64,000 bases of DNA from Pseudoxanthomonas jiangsuensis (GCF_010093185.1 NZ_PDWL01000003.1:62001-126000), one strand, 5' to 3'; positions 17,271-26,469 are shown, numbered from the stretch's first letter. Numbers and translations are program-made. Notes: generated from the sequence alone by a model not told the origin.

Positions 17271-19127
17271 ATGGTGGAAGAGCAACGCGCGCGGCGCACG
17301 TTCATCGCGATCTGGACGCTGGCCTGCCTGGCCAAGCTGGTGGTCGCCGCGCGCCTGCCGCTGTTCGTCGACGAGGCTTTCTACTGGCAGGAGGGCCGGC
17401 ATCTGGCCGCGGCCTATTCCGACCTGCCGGGCATGACCGCGTGGCTGGCGCGCCTGGGCGTGGCGGTCGGTGGCGAGCACGTGCTGGCGCTGCGGCTGCC
17501 GTTCCTGGTGCTGGGCGCCTTGCTGCCGTGGTGGGTGATGCGCACCGGGCGGCGCTGGTTCGGCGCGATCAACGGCTGGCACGCCGGCAGCCTGGCGGTG
17601 CTTTTGCCGCTGGTGGGCACGCTGGGGATCATGGCCCTGCCGGATGTGCCGCTGGCTTTCGCCACCGTGCTGTGCCTGCACGCCGGCGCGCGGCTGCTGC
17701 GCGAGGCCGGGCCGGCGCCCGCGCTGGAACTGGCCCTGGGCCTGGCCCTGGGCGCGCTGAGCCACTACCGCTTCGGCGGCGTGCTGGTGGCCGGCACGGT
17801 GGCGATGCTGTGGCTGCCGCAGGGACGGCGGCTCTGGCGCGACCCGCGGGTGCTGCTGGCGCTGACCGTCGGCGCGCTGGCCTGGGTGCCCTTGCTGCTG
17901 TGGAACCTGGAGAACGGCGAGGCCGGCCTGCGTTTCCAGCTGGTGGAGCGGCATCCGTGGGCGCTGCACGCCGGCGGCCTGGCGTTCCTGCCGGTGCAGG
18001 CCCTGCTGGCCACGCCGCCGCTGTTCCTGGCGATGCTGTGGGTGGCCTGGCGCAGCGTCCGGCCGCGGCGCGCGCTGCGGCCGCAATGGCGTTTCCTCGG
18101 CCTGTTCGGGGCGATCGCGGCGGCGGGCATCTTCGCCCTGGGCTTCCTCACCGACAGCGAGCGGGTCAGCTTCCACTGGCCGGTGCCGGCCTGGCTGGCC
18201 TTGCTGCCGGGCACGGCGGCCCTGCTCAACACCCGGGCACTGCGCTGGCGGCGCCCGGTCTGGGGCATCGCCGCGCTGGGGCTGGTCGCCGCGTTGGGAT
18301 GGTGCCTGGCGGTGTCGACGCCTTCGCTGCGCGCGGCCAGCGCCGGCAGTAAGCACTACCCGCGCAATTTCGCCGGCTGGGCGCCGCTGGCCGCGGCGGT
18401 CGAGCGGGAGCTGGCGGCGATGCCGGCCGGTACCCGGCTGCTGGCCGGCGACTTCAAGGTGGGCGCGGAACTGGGTTTCGCCCTGGGCGATCCCGATCTG
18501 GCCGTGCTCGACCATCCGCTCAACCACGCCCACGGGCGGGCGCCGCAGTTGCGGCTGTGGGAGCTGCAGGCCGATGCGCCGCCCGCCGTGCCGACCCTGC
18601 TGGTGCTGGCGCCGGGGCACCTTTCGTTCAAGGACTGGCTCGATTACTACCAGGGCCTGTGCGCGCGCCTGGGACCCTTGCCGCCGGCACGCACGGTGAT
18701 GGTGGACCACGGCGCGCAGCGGTTCCTGCTGCTGCGGCTGCCGGGCGGGGGCGCATCGGGCGCGGCGTGCGTGGCCCCGGCGCTGGCCTGGGTCGACCGG
18801 CCTTCGCCGGGCGCGGAGGTGCCCAGCCGCTTCGAGGTGGGCGGCTGGGCGTTCAAGGAAGGCGTCGGCCTGGCACGGGTGGAAGTCTTGCTCGACGGCG
18901 CGGTGGTGGCCGAAGCCGCGTACGGGGACGCGTACGACGTGTCGTCGGCGTTCCCGCGATCGCTCGACCCGCAGCAGCCGCATGTCGGCTTCCGCGCCGA
19001 GATCGACCTGCCGGCCAGCCAGGCCGGCCGCCGCTGGCTGGGCCTGCGCCTGCACGGCAACGACGGCAGCGTCGAGGACTGGCCGCAGCAGCCTGTGCGG
19101 ATCGTCGCCGACCGCCCGGGCCAGTAA
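17271..19127 (+). CDS. ArnT/PMT-like membrane glycosyltransferase with C-terminal Ig-like domain
   Basis: 618 residues from ATG 17271. Residues 10-375 form about ten hydrophobic helices. FVDEAFYW (Asp34-Glu35) in the first periplasmic loop is the catalytic acidic pair of GT-C enzymes (GT39/GT83), which take sugars from polyprenyl-phosphate donors. The last ~110 residues are a separate beta-rich domain (FEVGGWAFKEGVGLARVEV to WLGLRLHGNDGS) resembling bacterial Ig-like domains. The next gene encodes a GT2 enzyme likely to make the polyprenyl-phosphate sugar, 27 bases downstream. The acceptor is unknown; lipid A modification or protein glycosylation are both possible. Confidence 0.82.
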   Translation: MVEEQRARRTFIAIWTLACLAKLVVAARLPLFVDEAFYWQEGRHLAAAYSDLPGMTAWLARLGVAVGGEHVLALRLPFLVLGALLPWWVMRTGRRWFGAINGWHAGSLAVLLPLVGTLGIMALPDVPLAFATVLCLHAGARLLREAGPAPALELALGLALGALSHYRFGGVLVAGTVAMLWLPQGRRLWRDPRVLLALTVGALAWVPLLLWNLENGEAGLRFQLVERHPWALHAGGLAFLPVQALLATPPLFLAMLWVAWRSVRPRRALRPQWRFLGLFGAIAAAGIFALGFLTDSERVSFHWPVPAWLALLPGTAALLNTRALRWRRPVWGIAALGLVAALGWCLAVSTPSLRAASAGSKHYPRNFAGWAPLAAAVERELAAMPAGTRLLAGDFKVGAELGFALGDPDLAVLDHPLNHAHGRAPQLRLWELQADAPPAVPTLLVLAPGHLSFKDWLDYYQGLCARLGPLPPARTVMVDHGAQRFLLLRLPGGGASGAACVAPALAWVDRPSPGAEVPSRFEVGGWAFKEGVGLARVEVLLDGAVVAEAAYGDAYDVSSAFPRSLDPQQPHVGFRAEIDLPASQAGRRWLGLRLHGNDGSVEDWPQQPVRIVADRPGQ

Positions 19128-19154
19128 CATGCGCGCCGGAACACGGGAGCCGCA

Positions 19155-20183
19155 ATGCAGGAACTGATCGGGAACCGGGCCGCACCGCTGCGCATCGCCT
19201 TGCTGGTGCCGTGCCGCAACGAGGCGGCCACCGTGGCCGCCGTGGTGGCGGACTTCGCCACGAGCCTGCCGCAGGCGCGTTGCCACGTGTTCGACAATGC
19301 CTCCGACGACGGCACCGCCGCGATCGCCTGCGCCGCCGGGGCGCAGGTGCATCCGGTGGCCCTGCGCGGCAAGGGCAACGTGATCCGCCGCGCCTTCGCC
19401 GACGTCGAGGCCGACGTCTACCTGATGGTCGACGGCGACGCCACCTACGAGGCCGGTGCCGCGCCGGCGCTGGTGCGGCGCCTGCTCGACGAGGGCCTGG
19501 ACATGGTGGTCGGCGCGCGCGTGGACCGCGAGCGCGCCGCCTACCGCGCCGGCCACCGCTTCGGCAACCGGCTGCTGACCCGCTGCGCCGGGCTGCTGTT
19601 CGGCGACAGTTTCGACGACATGCTTTCCGGCTACCGGGTGTTCTCGCGGCGCTACGTGAAGTCGTTCCCGGCGCACGCGGCCGGGTTCGAGATCGAGACC
19701 GAACTGGCGGTGCACGCCCTGCAGCTGCGCATGCCGGTGGCCGAGGTGCCCACCGCCTACGGCGTGCGCCCGGAGGGCTCGGCCAGCAAGCTCAACACCT
19801 GGCGCGACGGCCTGCGCATCCTCGGCACCATCGTCCGCCTGTTCAAGGCCGAGCGGCCGCTGCTGTTCTTCTCCCTGCTGTCCGCGGCCAGCCTCGCGCT
19901 GGCGCTGGTGCTGGCGGCGCCCCTGCTGGTGACCTACGCCCAGACCGGGCTGGTGCCGCGCTTCCCGACCGCGATCCTGTGCTCGGCGCTGGCTTTGCTG
20001 TCGGCCCTGGCGCTGGCCTGCGGCCTGATCCTGGACACGGTCACCCGTGGCCGGACCGAGGCCAAGCGCCTGGCCTATCTCGCCATTCCGGCCACGCGCG
20101 GGACGCTGGCGGCGACGCCGGACGACGATGCGGCCGGATTGCGGCCGGCGAGCGTGGCGGACGCCACCGGAACCGCGGCATGA
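19155..20183 (+). CDS. GT2 polyprenyl-phosphate glycosyltransferase-like protein
   Basis: 342 residues. The N-terminal GT-A domain shows VPCRNEAATVAAVV and the metal-binding DGD (93-95) in LMVDGDATYE, as in dolichyl-phosphate-mannose synthase (DPM1) and ArnC-like enzymes. Two hydrophobic helices near residues 232-295 anchor it in the inner membrane. It would charge undecaprenyl phosphate with a sugar for the GT-C enzyme encoded upstream. Its stop overlaps the next start (ATGA), so the three genes form one operon. Confidence 0.85.
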   Translation: MQELIGNRAAPLRIALLVPCRNEAATVAAVVADFATSLPQARCHVFDNASDDGTAAIACAAGAQVHPVALRGKGNVIRRAFADVEADVYLMVDGDATYEAGAAPALVRRLLDEGLDMVVGARVDRERAAYRAGHRFGNRLLTRCAGLLFGDSFDDMLSGYRVFSRRYVKSFPAHAAGFEIETELAVHALQLRMPVAEVPTAYGVRPEGSASKLNTWRDGLRILGTIVRLFKAERPLLFFSLLSAASLALALVLAAPLLVTYAQTGLVPRFPTAILCSALALLSALALACGLILDTVTRGRTEAKRLAYLAIPATRGTLAATPDDDAAGLRPASVADATGTAA

Positions 20184-22081
20184 ACCTGGCGGACACGCCG
20201 GCGCGGCCGGGCATGGCCGCGCGCCTGCGTGCCGCGGCCGGGCGCGCGGCCGGTTTGCTGGAGCATGCGTTCGCCTTCCACTCGCGCGCCGGCGCGCGCC
20301 GGGCCACGGCCGCCGTCGCCGCGCTGGCGGCGCTGCTTTCCCTGCTGCGCGGCCAGGATGCGAACTGGGACCTGCGCAACTACCACCTGCACAACGCCTG
20401 GTCCTGGTTCGAGGGCCGGCTCGGCCTGGACCTGGCGCCGGCGCAGCTGCAGAGCTACTTCGCGCCCGGGCTGGACCTGCCGTACTACCTGCTGGTCCAG
20501 CACGCGCCCGCGCCGCTGGCCGGTGCGGTGCTCGGCGCGCTGCACGGGCTGGCGTTCGTGCCGCTGGCCTGGATCGCCTGGTGCCTGCTCGCCGCCGATC
20601 CGCACAGGGCGCGGCTGGCGCCGGTGCTGGCGCTGGCCGGGCTGGCCAGCGCGGTATTCCTGTCCGAGCTGGGCAACACCATGGGCGACAACAGCACCGC
20701 GCCGCTGGTGCTGGGCGCGCTGGCGCTGTGCCTGCCGGGCGAGCGCTGGCGCGCCGCGCGGGTGCTGGGCGCCGGCGCCCTGCTGGGCCTGGCGGTGGGG
20801 CTCAAGCTGACGAACGCGACCTACGCTGTCGCCCTGGGGCTGGCCGTGCTGGCCGCGCCGCGGCCCTGGCGCGAGCGGCTGGGCGCGGGCGCAGGCCTGA
20901 CCGCGGCCACCGCGCTGGTGTTCGCGCTGGTCGCCGGTCCCTGGCTGTACCGGATCTGGAACGAGTTCGGCAATCCGCTGTTCCCGCAGTACAACGCCTG
21001 GTTCCAGGCGCCGCTGGCCGCGGCCGACGTCACCGGCGACATGCGCTGGCGTCCCCGCGACGCGGGCGAGATGCTGTGGTGGCCTTTGCTGTTCACCCTC
21101 GATCCGCACCGGGTCAGCGAGATCGCCTTGCCGCAGCTGGCGTGGGCGGCCCTGTACCTGGCCGCGCCTGCGGCCGTGGTTGCCTGGCTTGCGCGGCGCC
21201 GGCGTTCGTTAGCGGTTGCCGCGGCGCCGGATGCGGCCACGCGTATGGTCGCGGTGTTCTTCGTCGCCGGTTTCGTGCTGTGGATGCTGGTCTTCAGCAT
21301 CCACCGCTACCTGGTGGTGCTGGAACTGCTGGCGCCCTTGCTGCTGTGGCGCCTGATGCAGGGCGCCTGGCCGGCTCCCGCCGGCCGGCGCCTGGCGCAT
21401 GCGGCGGTGGCGGCCTGCGCCCTGGTCGCGCTGGCCGGCTGGAACGACTGGGGGCACGCGCGCTGGACATCGACCGCGTTCGCAGTGGAAAAGCCGGCGC
21501 GTCCGGCGCCGGCCACGGTGCTGCTGGTCGGCGACGAGCCGCATTCCTGGCGGCTGCCATTCCTGTGGAAGGAAGCGGCCTACGTCGGTGTCGCCAGCAA
21601 TTTCCCCGAGTCGCCGGCGTACGCGGCAGCGGTGCGGGAGAGGCTGGCCGGAGGCGAGGCGCTGGCCTTGCTGGTGGCGCCGGCCGACGCGATGGCGGCC
21701 AGACTGCAGGCCAAGGACGGCAAGGCCGCGCGCTACAACCGCATCGCCGCATCGCTGTTGCTGGACCGCGGCGACTGCGCGCTGATGCGGCGGATGGCCG
21801 CGCGCAGTCGCAGCCTGGCCCTGCTTGAGCCCGCGCAGTCGCCGGGTGGGCGCTGCAGTTTCGCCCTGGAGGGCGCGGTGCAGCCCGGGGGGGACGCGCG
21901 CCAGGCGCACGAAACCGAAGTGCGCGGCCAGCTGGAGGCGATCGCGGCGCAGCTGGCGTCAACGTATGGACTGCGCCTGGATGCCGGCGCCTGCAGCCGC
22001 CACGACAGCCGGATCGGCGACGAGCATTTCCCCTACCGCCTGTGCCCGGTGGCGCTGGACCCGGGCGCGCAGCCGCGCTGA
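20180..22081 (+). CDS. Multi-pass membrane protein, glycosyltransferase-C-like, function uncertain
   Basis: 633 residues. About 10-12 hydrophobic helices occupy residues ~40-440, followed by a soluble C-terminal domain of about 190 residues with several cysteines. GQDANWDLRNYHLHNAWSWF (after the first helix) has the aromatic/acidic look of the first loop of GT-C enzymes, but no firm family motif was recognised. It overlaps the GT2 gene by four bases, so a role in the same polyprenyl-sugar pathway (a second transferase or a flippase-like partner) is likely. It ends six bases before the convergent maf gene. Confidence 0.7.
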   Translation: MNLADTPARPGMAARLRAAAGRAAGLLEHAFAFHSRAGARRATAAVAALAALLSLLRGQDANWDLRNYHLHNAWSWFEGRLGLDLAPAQLQSYFAPGLDLPYYLLVQHAPAPLAGAVLGALHGLAFVPLAWIAWCLLAADPHRARLAPVLALAGLASAVFLSELGNTMGDNSTAPLVLGALALCLPGERWRAARVLGAGALLGLAVGLKLTNATYAVALGLAVLAAPRPWRERLGAGAGLTAATALVFALVAGPWLYRIWNEFGNPLFPQYNAWFQAPLAAADVTGDMRWRPRDAGEMLWWPLLFTLDPHRVSEIALPQLAWAALYLAAPAAVVAWLARRRRSLAVAAAPDAATRMVAVFFVAGFVLWMLVFSIHRYLVVLELLAPLLLWRLMQGAWPAPAGRRLAHAAVAACALVALAGWNDWGHARWTSTAFAVEKPARPAPATVLLVGDEPHSWRLPFLWKEAAYVGVASNFPESPAYAAAVRERLAGGEALALLVAPADAMAARLQAKDGKAARYNRIAASLLLDRGDCALMRRMAARSRSLALLEPAQSPGGRCSFALEGAVQPGGDARQAHETEVRGQLEAIAAQLASTYGLRLDAGACSRHDSRIGDEHFPYRLCPVALDPGAQPR

Positions 22082-22087
22082 GGCGGC

Positions 22088-22654
22088 TCAGGGCACGGCG
22101 TAGCCGGCTTCGCGCAGCAGCCCGGCCAGGGCGATCAGCGGCAGCCCGACCAGGGCGGTCGGGTCCTGTGATTCGATCGCCTCGAACAGGGCGATGCCAA
22201 GGCCTTCGCACTTGAAGCTGCCGGCGCAGTCGAACGGCTGCTCGGCATCGACGTAGCGCTCGATCTCGGCCGCGGCCAGGGCGCGGAAGCGGACCCGGGT
22301 CAGGTCGATCGCCAGCAGCTCGTGCGCGCCCCGGCGCAGGCTGACGGCGGTGTGGAAGTGCACGGCGCGCCCGCCCATGGCCGCCAGCTGGGCGATCGCG
22401 GCCTCGCGGCCGCCGGGCTTGCCCAGGACCCGCCCGTCCAGGTCGGCGGCCTGGTCCGAACCGATCACCCAGGCGTCGGGATGGCGGCCGGCGACCGCGT
22501 CGGCCTTGGCCCGGGCCAGGCGCCGCACCAGCTGGGCCGGGCTTTCCCCGCGCAGGGGCGCCTCGTCGACCTCGGGGCGGGCGCAGTCGAAGGGCAGGCG
22601 CAGGCGCTGCAGCAGCTCGCGGCGGTAGGGGGAGGTGGAGGCCAGGATCAGCAT
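22088..22654 (-). CDS. yceF: Maf-like nucleoside triphosphate pyrophosphatase (YceF type)
   Basis: 188 residues from the ATG that gives LILASTSPYRRELLQRL. The second motif is GSDQAADLDG, as in YceF, which hydrolyses 7-methyl-GTP, rather than the Maf/YhdE dTTP/UTP class. KPGGREAAIAQL and the C-terminal DPTALVGLPL segments match the family. A house-cleaning enzyme of the cytoplasm. It is divergent from yceD, with the yceD promoter between them, the same neighbourhood as in E. coli. Confidence 0.92.
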   Translation of the reverse strand: MLILASTSPYRRELLQRLRLPFDCARPEVDEAPLRGESPAQLVRRLARAKADAVAGRHPDAWVIGSDQAADLDGRVLGKPGGREAAIAQLAAMGGRAVHFHTAVSLRRGAHELLAIDLTRVRFRALAAAEIERYVDAEQPFDCAGSFKCEGLGIALFEAIESQDPTALVGLPLIALAGLLREAGYAVP

Positions 22655-22735
22655 GGCACGGCCGGTTCGGGGGCGGGACAGTGTCGGCGCCGGCGCCGCA
22701 GCGGGCAAATCCGGTGGCCGCGGTCATAAGCGGGT

Positions 22736-22764
22736 TTGACAGGGGACGGGGCGGTCCTTAACAT
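22736..22764 (+). promoter_or_regulatory. Strong sigma70-type promoter of the yceD-rpmF-fab cluster
   Basis: A perfect -35 TTGACA (22736-22741), a 17-base spacer and -10 TAACAT (22759-22764). Transcription would start near 22771, leaving only a few bases before the yceD ATG at 22775. It is the best promoter match in the window and fits a highly expressed ribosomal protein and fatty-acid operon. Confidence 0.85.
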
Positions 22765-22774
22765 TCAGCGGCTT

Positions 22775-23296
22775 ATGTCCGCAGGTGCGTCCGTCGTGCA
22801 GGTCCCCGAAACGCTGGATGCCTGGAGGATGGTCGCCGCGAGGCGGCAGTTTGAAGGGCGCGTGCCGCTGTCGGCGCTGACCCGGCTGGAGCCCAGCCTC
22901 GCCGATGCCGATGGCGAGTGCCGCTTCACGCTGGAGTTCGGCCAGGACCCGCTGCAGGTGCCCTTCGTCGAACTGGCGATCGAGACGGGCCTGCCGCTGG
23001 TGTGCCAGCGCAGCCTGGAGCGGTTCGTGTTCCCGGTGAAGACCGTGCAGAGGCTCGGCCTGATCCGCGACGAGGCCGAGGAGGCCGCGTTGCCGCCGGG
23101 CTACGAGCCCTTGCTGGTGCCCGAGGACGGCCAGCTGCGTCCGCTCGACCTGGTCGAGGACGAGCTGGTGCTGGCGTTGCCGGTGGTCCCGGTGGCGCCG
23201 GACAGCGACCCGGTCGAACGCACCTGTTCGGCCAGCGAGGAAGAACAGCAGGCGGCCAGCCCATTCGCGGCGCTGGCATCGCTGAAGAAGCAGTAG
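22775..23296 (+). CDS. yceD: YceD / DUF177 family protein (23S rRNA accumulation)
   Basis: 173 residues. The central segment CQRSLERFVFPVKTVQRLGLI contains the conserved C-Q-R-[CS]-L motif of DUF177. The acidic C-terminal half (DLVEDELVLALPVVP, then PFAALASLKK) is standard. YceD is needed for normal 23S rRNA levels in E. coli and is almost always followed by rpmF, as here. Start chosen at ATG 22775, directly behind the promoter. Confidence 0.9.
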   Translation: MSAGASVVQVPETLDAWRMVAARRQFEGRVPLSALTRLEPSLADADGECRFTLEFGQDPLQVPFVELAIETGLPLVCQRSLERFVFPVKTVQRLGLIRDEAEEAALPPGYEPLLVPEDGQLRPLDLVEDELVLALPVVPVAPDSDPVERTCSASEEEQQAASPFAALASLKKQ

Positions 23297-23395
23297 GACG
23301 GCCGCGCCGCCGATGCAGGCGCCCTGGAACGGCACCGGCGGGTGGCTTGCAGGTCCAACCACACAACGCAATTCAACCGAGTTTGGAGCAATCCC

Positions 23396-23590
23396 ATGGC
23401 TGTGCAGAAATCCCGAGTCACCCCGTCCCGCCGTGGCCAGCGCCGTTCGCACGACGCGCTGACCGCCAAGCAGCTGGCGACCGACCCGACCAGCGGCGAG
23501 ACCCACCTGCGCCACCACGTGACCGCCGACGGCTACTACCGCGGCAAGAAGGTCATCGCCAGCAAGACCTCGGCGGTCGAGGAAGACTGA
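23396..23590 (+). CDS. rpmF: 50S ribosomal protein L32
   Basis: 64 residues. [20 protein letters not shown] is the invariant L32 N-terminus, and the protein is basic with a C-terminal acidic tip (SAVEED). GTTTGGAGCA upstream serves as ribosome site. It follows yceD with 99 bases between, which hold no other gene. plsX, which usually follows rpmF in enterobacteria, is absent; fabH comes next. Confidence 0.95.
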   Translation: MAVQKSRVTPSRRGQRRSHDALTAKQLATDPTSGETHLRHHVTADGYYRGKKVIASKTSAVEED

Positions 23591-23600
23591 GCCCGGTTCC

Positions 23601-23626
23601 GGCGCGCGCGCAGGGCCGCGCGCGCC
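23601..23626 (+). terminator. GC-rich hairpin after rpmF
   Basis: GGCGCGCGCG-CAGGGC-CGCGCGCGCC is a perfect ten-base-pair stem ten bases after the rpmF stop. No T-run follows, so it may only attenuate transcription into fabH or protect the rpmF mRNA end. Confidence 0.45.
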
Positions 23627-23648
23627 GCGTGATCGGGTATTCGTCCGG

Positions 23649-23673
23649 CTCCCGCGGGGGCCTTCAGCGGGAG
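23649..23673 (+). promoter_or_regulatory. Hairpin enclosing the fabH ribosome binding site
   Basis: CTCCCGC (23649-23655) pairs with GCGGGAG (23667-23673). The GGGAG of the second arm is the Shine-Dalgarno of fabH, five bases before ATG 23679. A folded leader would hide it. Confidence 0.5.
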
Positions 23674-23678
23674 TGCGC

Positions 23679-24659
23679 ATGAGCGAGCGGATCTATTCGC
23701 GCATCGCCGGAACCGGCAGCTACCTGCCGGAGAAGGTGGTGACCAACGACGACCTGGCCAAGGTGGTCGACACCAGCGACGAATGGATCCGTACGCGCAC
23801 CGGCATCCGCGAGCGGCGCATCGCCGCCGAGGGTGAGAACACCAGCGACCTGGGCTACCGGGCCGCGCTGAAGGCGATCGAGGCCGCCGGCATCGACGCC
23901 TCCGAGATCGACCTGATCGTGGTCGGCACCACCACGCCCGACGTGGTGTTCCCGTCGGTGGCCTGCCTGATCCAGCAGAAGCTGGGGATCGCCGGCTGCG
24001 CCGCGTTCGACGTCAATGCAGCCTGCTCGGGCTTCGTGTTCGCGCTGAGCGTGGCCGACAAGTTCGTGGCCGCCGGGGCGGCGAAGACCGCGCTGGTGGT
24101 CGGCGCCGAGACCCTGACCCGGATCGTGGACTGGAACGACCGCACCACCTGCGTGCTGTTCGGCGATGGCGCCGGCGCGGTGGTGCTCAAGGCCGACGCC
24201 GAGACCGGCATCCTGTCCACGCACCTGCATGCCGACGGCAGCAAGAAGGATCTTCTGTGCTGTCCGGCCGGCGTCTCCAGCGGCTTCAAGCCGGAGGAGG
24301 CCAACGGCGGCGTGCGCATCCTCATGTCCGGCAACGAGGTGTTCAAGCACGCGGTCAAGGCCTTGGACGGGGTGGTCGACGAGACCCTGGACGCCAACGG
24401 CCTGGGCCGCGGCGACCTGGACTGGCTGATCCCGCACCAGGCCAACCTGCGCATCATCGAAGCCACGGCCAAGCGTCTGGACATGCCGATGGAGCGGGTG
24501 GTGGTCACCGTCGACCGCCATGGCAACACCTCGGCCGGTTCGGTGCCGCTGGCACTGGACGAGGCGGTGCGCTCGGGCCGCGTGCAGCGCGGCCAGCTGC
24601 TGCTGCTGGAAGCCTTCGGCGGCGGCTTCACCTGGGGCTCGGCGCTGCTGCGCTACTGA
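23679..24659 (+). CDS. fabH: 3-oxoacyl-ACP synthase III
   Basis: 326 residues from ATG 23679. Condenses acetyl-CoA (or branched acyl-CoA) with malonyl-ACP to start each fatty acid chain. The catalytic triad is Cys116 in DVNAACSGF, His253 in IPHQAN and Asn283 in [25 protein letters not shown] is a typical beginning. First enzyme of the fab cluster; a small membrane protein gene separates it from fabD. The ribosome site lies within a hairpin, described separately. Confidence 0.97.
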   Translation: MSERIYSRIAGTGSYLPEKVVTNDDLAKVVDTSDEWIRTRTGIRERRIAAEGENTSDLGYRAALKAIEAAGIDASEIDLIVVGTTTPDVVFPSVACLIQQKLGIAGCAAFDVNAACSGFVFALSVADKFVAAGAAKTALVVGAETLTRIVDWNDRTTCVLFGDGAGAVVLKADAETGILSTHLHADGSKKDLLCCPAGVSSGFKPEEANGGVRILMSGNEVFKHAVKALDGVVDETLDANGLGRGDLDWLIPHQANLRIIEATAKRLDMPMERVVVTVDRHGNTSAGSVPLALDEAVRSGRVQRGQLLLLEAFGGGFTWGSALLRY

Positions 24660-24781
24660 CCGGCCGCCCGCGTCGTCGCGGGCCGCGCAACCGCCCCGGA
24701 ATTTTCGTCGCAGGATTTCCGCAGCAGGACATCGCCTGACGCGCACGTGGCGTCCGGCTCCGCATCTTGAGGACCGAGCAC

Positions 24782-25291
24782 ATGGACGTCCGCTTCCTTT
24801 CCGCGCACGAGTTCGACAAGGTCTACTTCTATTGCTGGATCACCGGCGCGGTGCTGCTGGCGATCGTGGTGCTGATCCTGTCCCGGATCGGCCAGGAACC
24901 GGTGCGCGACCTGCTGCTGGTCAGCGGCCTGGTGTCGCCCCTTGTCGTGCGGTTCGTCATCGAGTTGCGGCGCCTGCTGCGTTCCGGCCCGGCGTTCATC
25001 CACCAGGACCAGCTCTTCATCGTCAAGGGCGACAGCCGCCGCCAGGTCGCGCTGTCGAGCATCCACTCGGCGAAGTCCAGCCACAGCATCTTCATGGTCC
25101 GCCGCTACCGTTCCTGGTCCGACCACATCGCCTTCCTGGAAATCCCCCTGGCCAACGGCCAGCGCGTGGGCACGCTGGTGGACAGCGCGATGTTCGAGTC
25201 GCCCGCCGGCAAGGAAAGCCTGGCCGGGCTGCGCGCAGCGGTCAGCGCCGCCCGGGCTGCCAGTGCCGCGGCGCGGACGGCCGCTGCCTGA
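24782..25291 (+). CDS. Small membrane protein of unknown function between fabH and fabD
   Basis: 169 residues from ATG 24782. Two hydrophobic helices (about residues 15-34 and 40-60) precede a soluble domain with SGPAFIHQDQLFIVKGDSRR, HSAKSSHSIFMVRRYRSW and FLEIPLANGQRVGTLVD. That order of short beta strands suggests a bPH/YdbT-like fold, but this is a guess. The C-terminus is an Ala-rich helix. It lies in the same orientation as the fab genes, 122 bases after fabH, and is not part of the usual fab cluster. Confidence 0.65.
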   Translation: MDVRFLSAHEFDKVYFYCWITGAVLLAIVVLILSRIGQEPVRDLLLVSGLVSPLVVRFVIELRRLLRSGPAFIHQDQLFIVKGDSRRQVALSSIHSAKSSHSIFMVRRYRSWSDHIAFLEIPLANGQRVGTLVDSAMFESPAGKESLAGLRAAVSAARAASAAARTAAA

Positions 25292-25463
25292 TCCGGTGCA
25301 TGCGGTAGCGCGTGCCGCTGCCGCCGTCGTCGATCCCGGTGACGCGCGCTTCGCGCCGATGCCCTGATCCGGCAACGCCGGCCGCGTGCATACGCGCCAG
25401 TACAGACGCCGGTGACCATTCGCACGTATCATCCGCGCTTACTTTCGAGGCTCCATCGACCGC

Positions 25464-26405
25464 GTGACCGATCCGACGCTCGCTTTCGTTTTTCCAGGTC
25501 AGGGCTCCCAGTCCGTGGGCATGCTGGCCGAACTGGCGCAACGCCACCCGCAGGTCCGCGAGACCTTTTCCGAAGCCTCCGCCGGCGCCGGCGTCGACCT
25601 GTGGGCCCTGGCCCAGGGCGGCCCGGAAGACGACCTCAACCGTACCGAGTTCACCCAGCCGGCACTGCTGGCCGCGGGCGTGGCGGTGTGGCGTGCCTGG
25701 CAGGCGCAGGGCGGGGCGCAGCCGTCGCTGCTGGCCGGCCACAGCCTGGGCGAATACACCGCGCTGGTCGCCGCCGGTGCGCTTTCGGTGGAAAACGGTG
25801 CGCGCCTGGTGCGCCTGCGCGGGCAGCTGATGCAGGACGCCGCGCCCGCCGGCACCGGCGCCATGGCCGCCGTGCTCGGCGCCGAGGATGCGCTGGTGCA
25901 GGACGTGTGCACCGAAGCCTCCGGCGACCAGGTCGTGGTCCCGGCCAACTTCAACTCTCCCGGCCAGATCGTCATCGGCGGCCACGCCGCGGCGGTGGAC
26001 CGCGCGCTGGCGCTGCTGTCCGAGCGCGGGGTGCGCAAGGCGGTCAAGCTCGCCGTCAGCGTGCCTTCGCATACCCCGTTGATGCGCGATGCCGCCCAGC
26101 GCCTGGCCACGGCGATGGACGGGCTGTCCTGGCAGCGCCCGTCGCTGCCGGTGGTGCAGAACGTGGACGCGCAGGCGCACGACGACGTGGCGGCCATCCG
26201 CGATGCGCTGGTGCGCCAGCTCTACCTGCCGGTGCAGTGGACCGGCTGCGTGCAGGCCCTGGCCGGCCGCGGTGCCACCCGCATCGCCGAATGCGGCCCC
26301 GGCAAGGTGCTGGCCGGCCTGGTCAAGCGCGTCGACAAGTCGCTTGACGCGCGCGCGATCGGCGCACCGGCCGACTTCGACGCCGCGCTGGCCGACTGGC
26401 GCTGA
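25464..26405 (+). CDS. fabD: Malonyl-CoA:ACP transacylase
   Basis: 313 residues from GTG 25464; no upstream in-frame ATG gives a better fit. It loads malonate from CoA onto ACP. FPGQGSQ (10-16) is the oxyanion motif, Ser94 in GHSLGEY the nucleophile and His203 in VPSHTPLM its partner. Normal family length. The 172 bases before it hold no gene; a TATCAT hexamer at 25427 might be a -10, but no -35 was seen. fabG follows after 64 bases. Confidence 0.97.
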   Translation: MTDPTLAFVFPGQGSQSVGMLAELAQRHPQVRETFSEASAGAGVDLWALAQGGPEDDLNRTEFTQPALLAAGVAVWRAWQAQGGAQPSLLAGHSLGEYTALVAAGALSVENGARLVRLRGQLMQDAAPAGTGAMAAVLGAEDALVQDVCTEASGDQVVVPANFNSPGQIVIGGHAAAVDRALALLSERGVRKAVKLAVSVPSHTPLMRDAAQRLATAMDGLSWQRPSLPVVQNVDAQAHDDVAAIRDALVRQLYLPVQWTGCVQALAGRGATRIAECGPGKVLAGLVKRVDKSLDARAIGAPADFDAALADWR

Positions 26406-26469
26406 TCCTTCCCCGATGCGGACGGCGCCCGGCGCCACGCATCCCGACGAACGAACCACGAGGTCCCAG

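Noticed and set aside
22736..22774. A longer yceD beginning at 22736
   Set aside because: This segment is the TTGACA-N17-TAACAT promoter and would not be in the mRNA; ATG 22775 follows the predicted transcription start.
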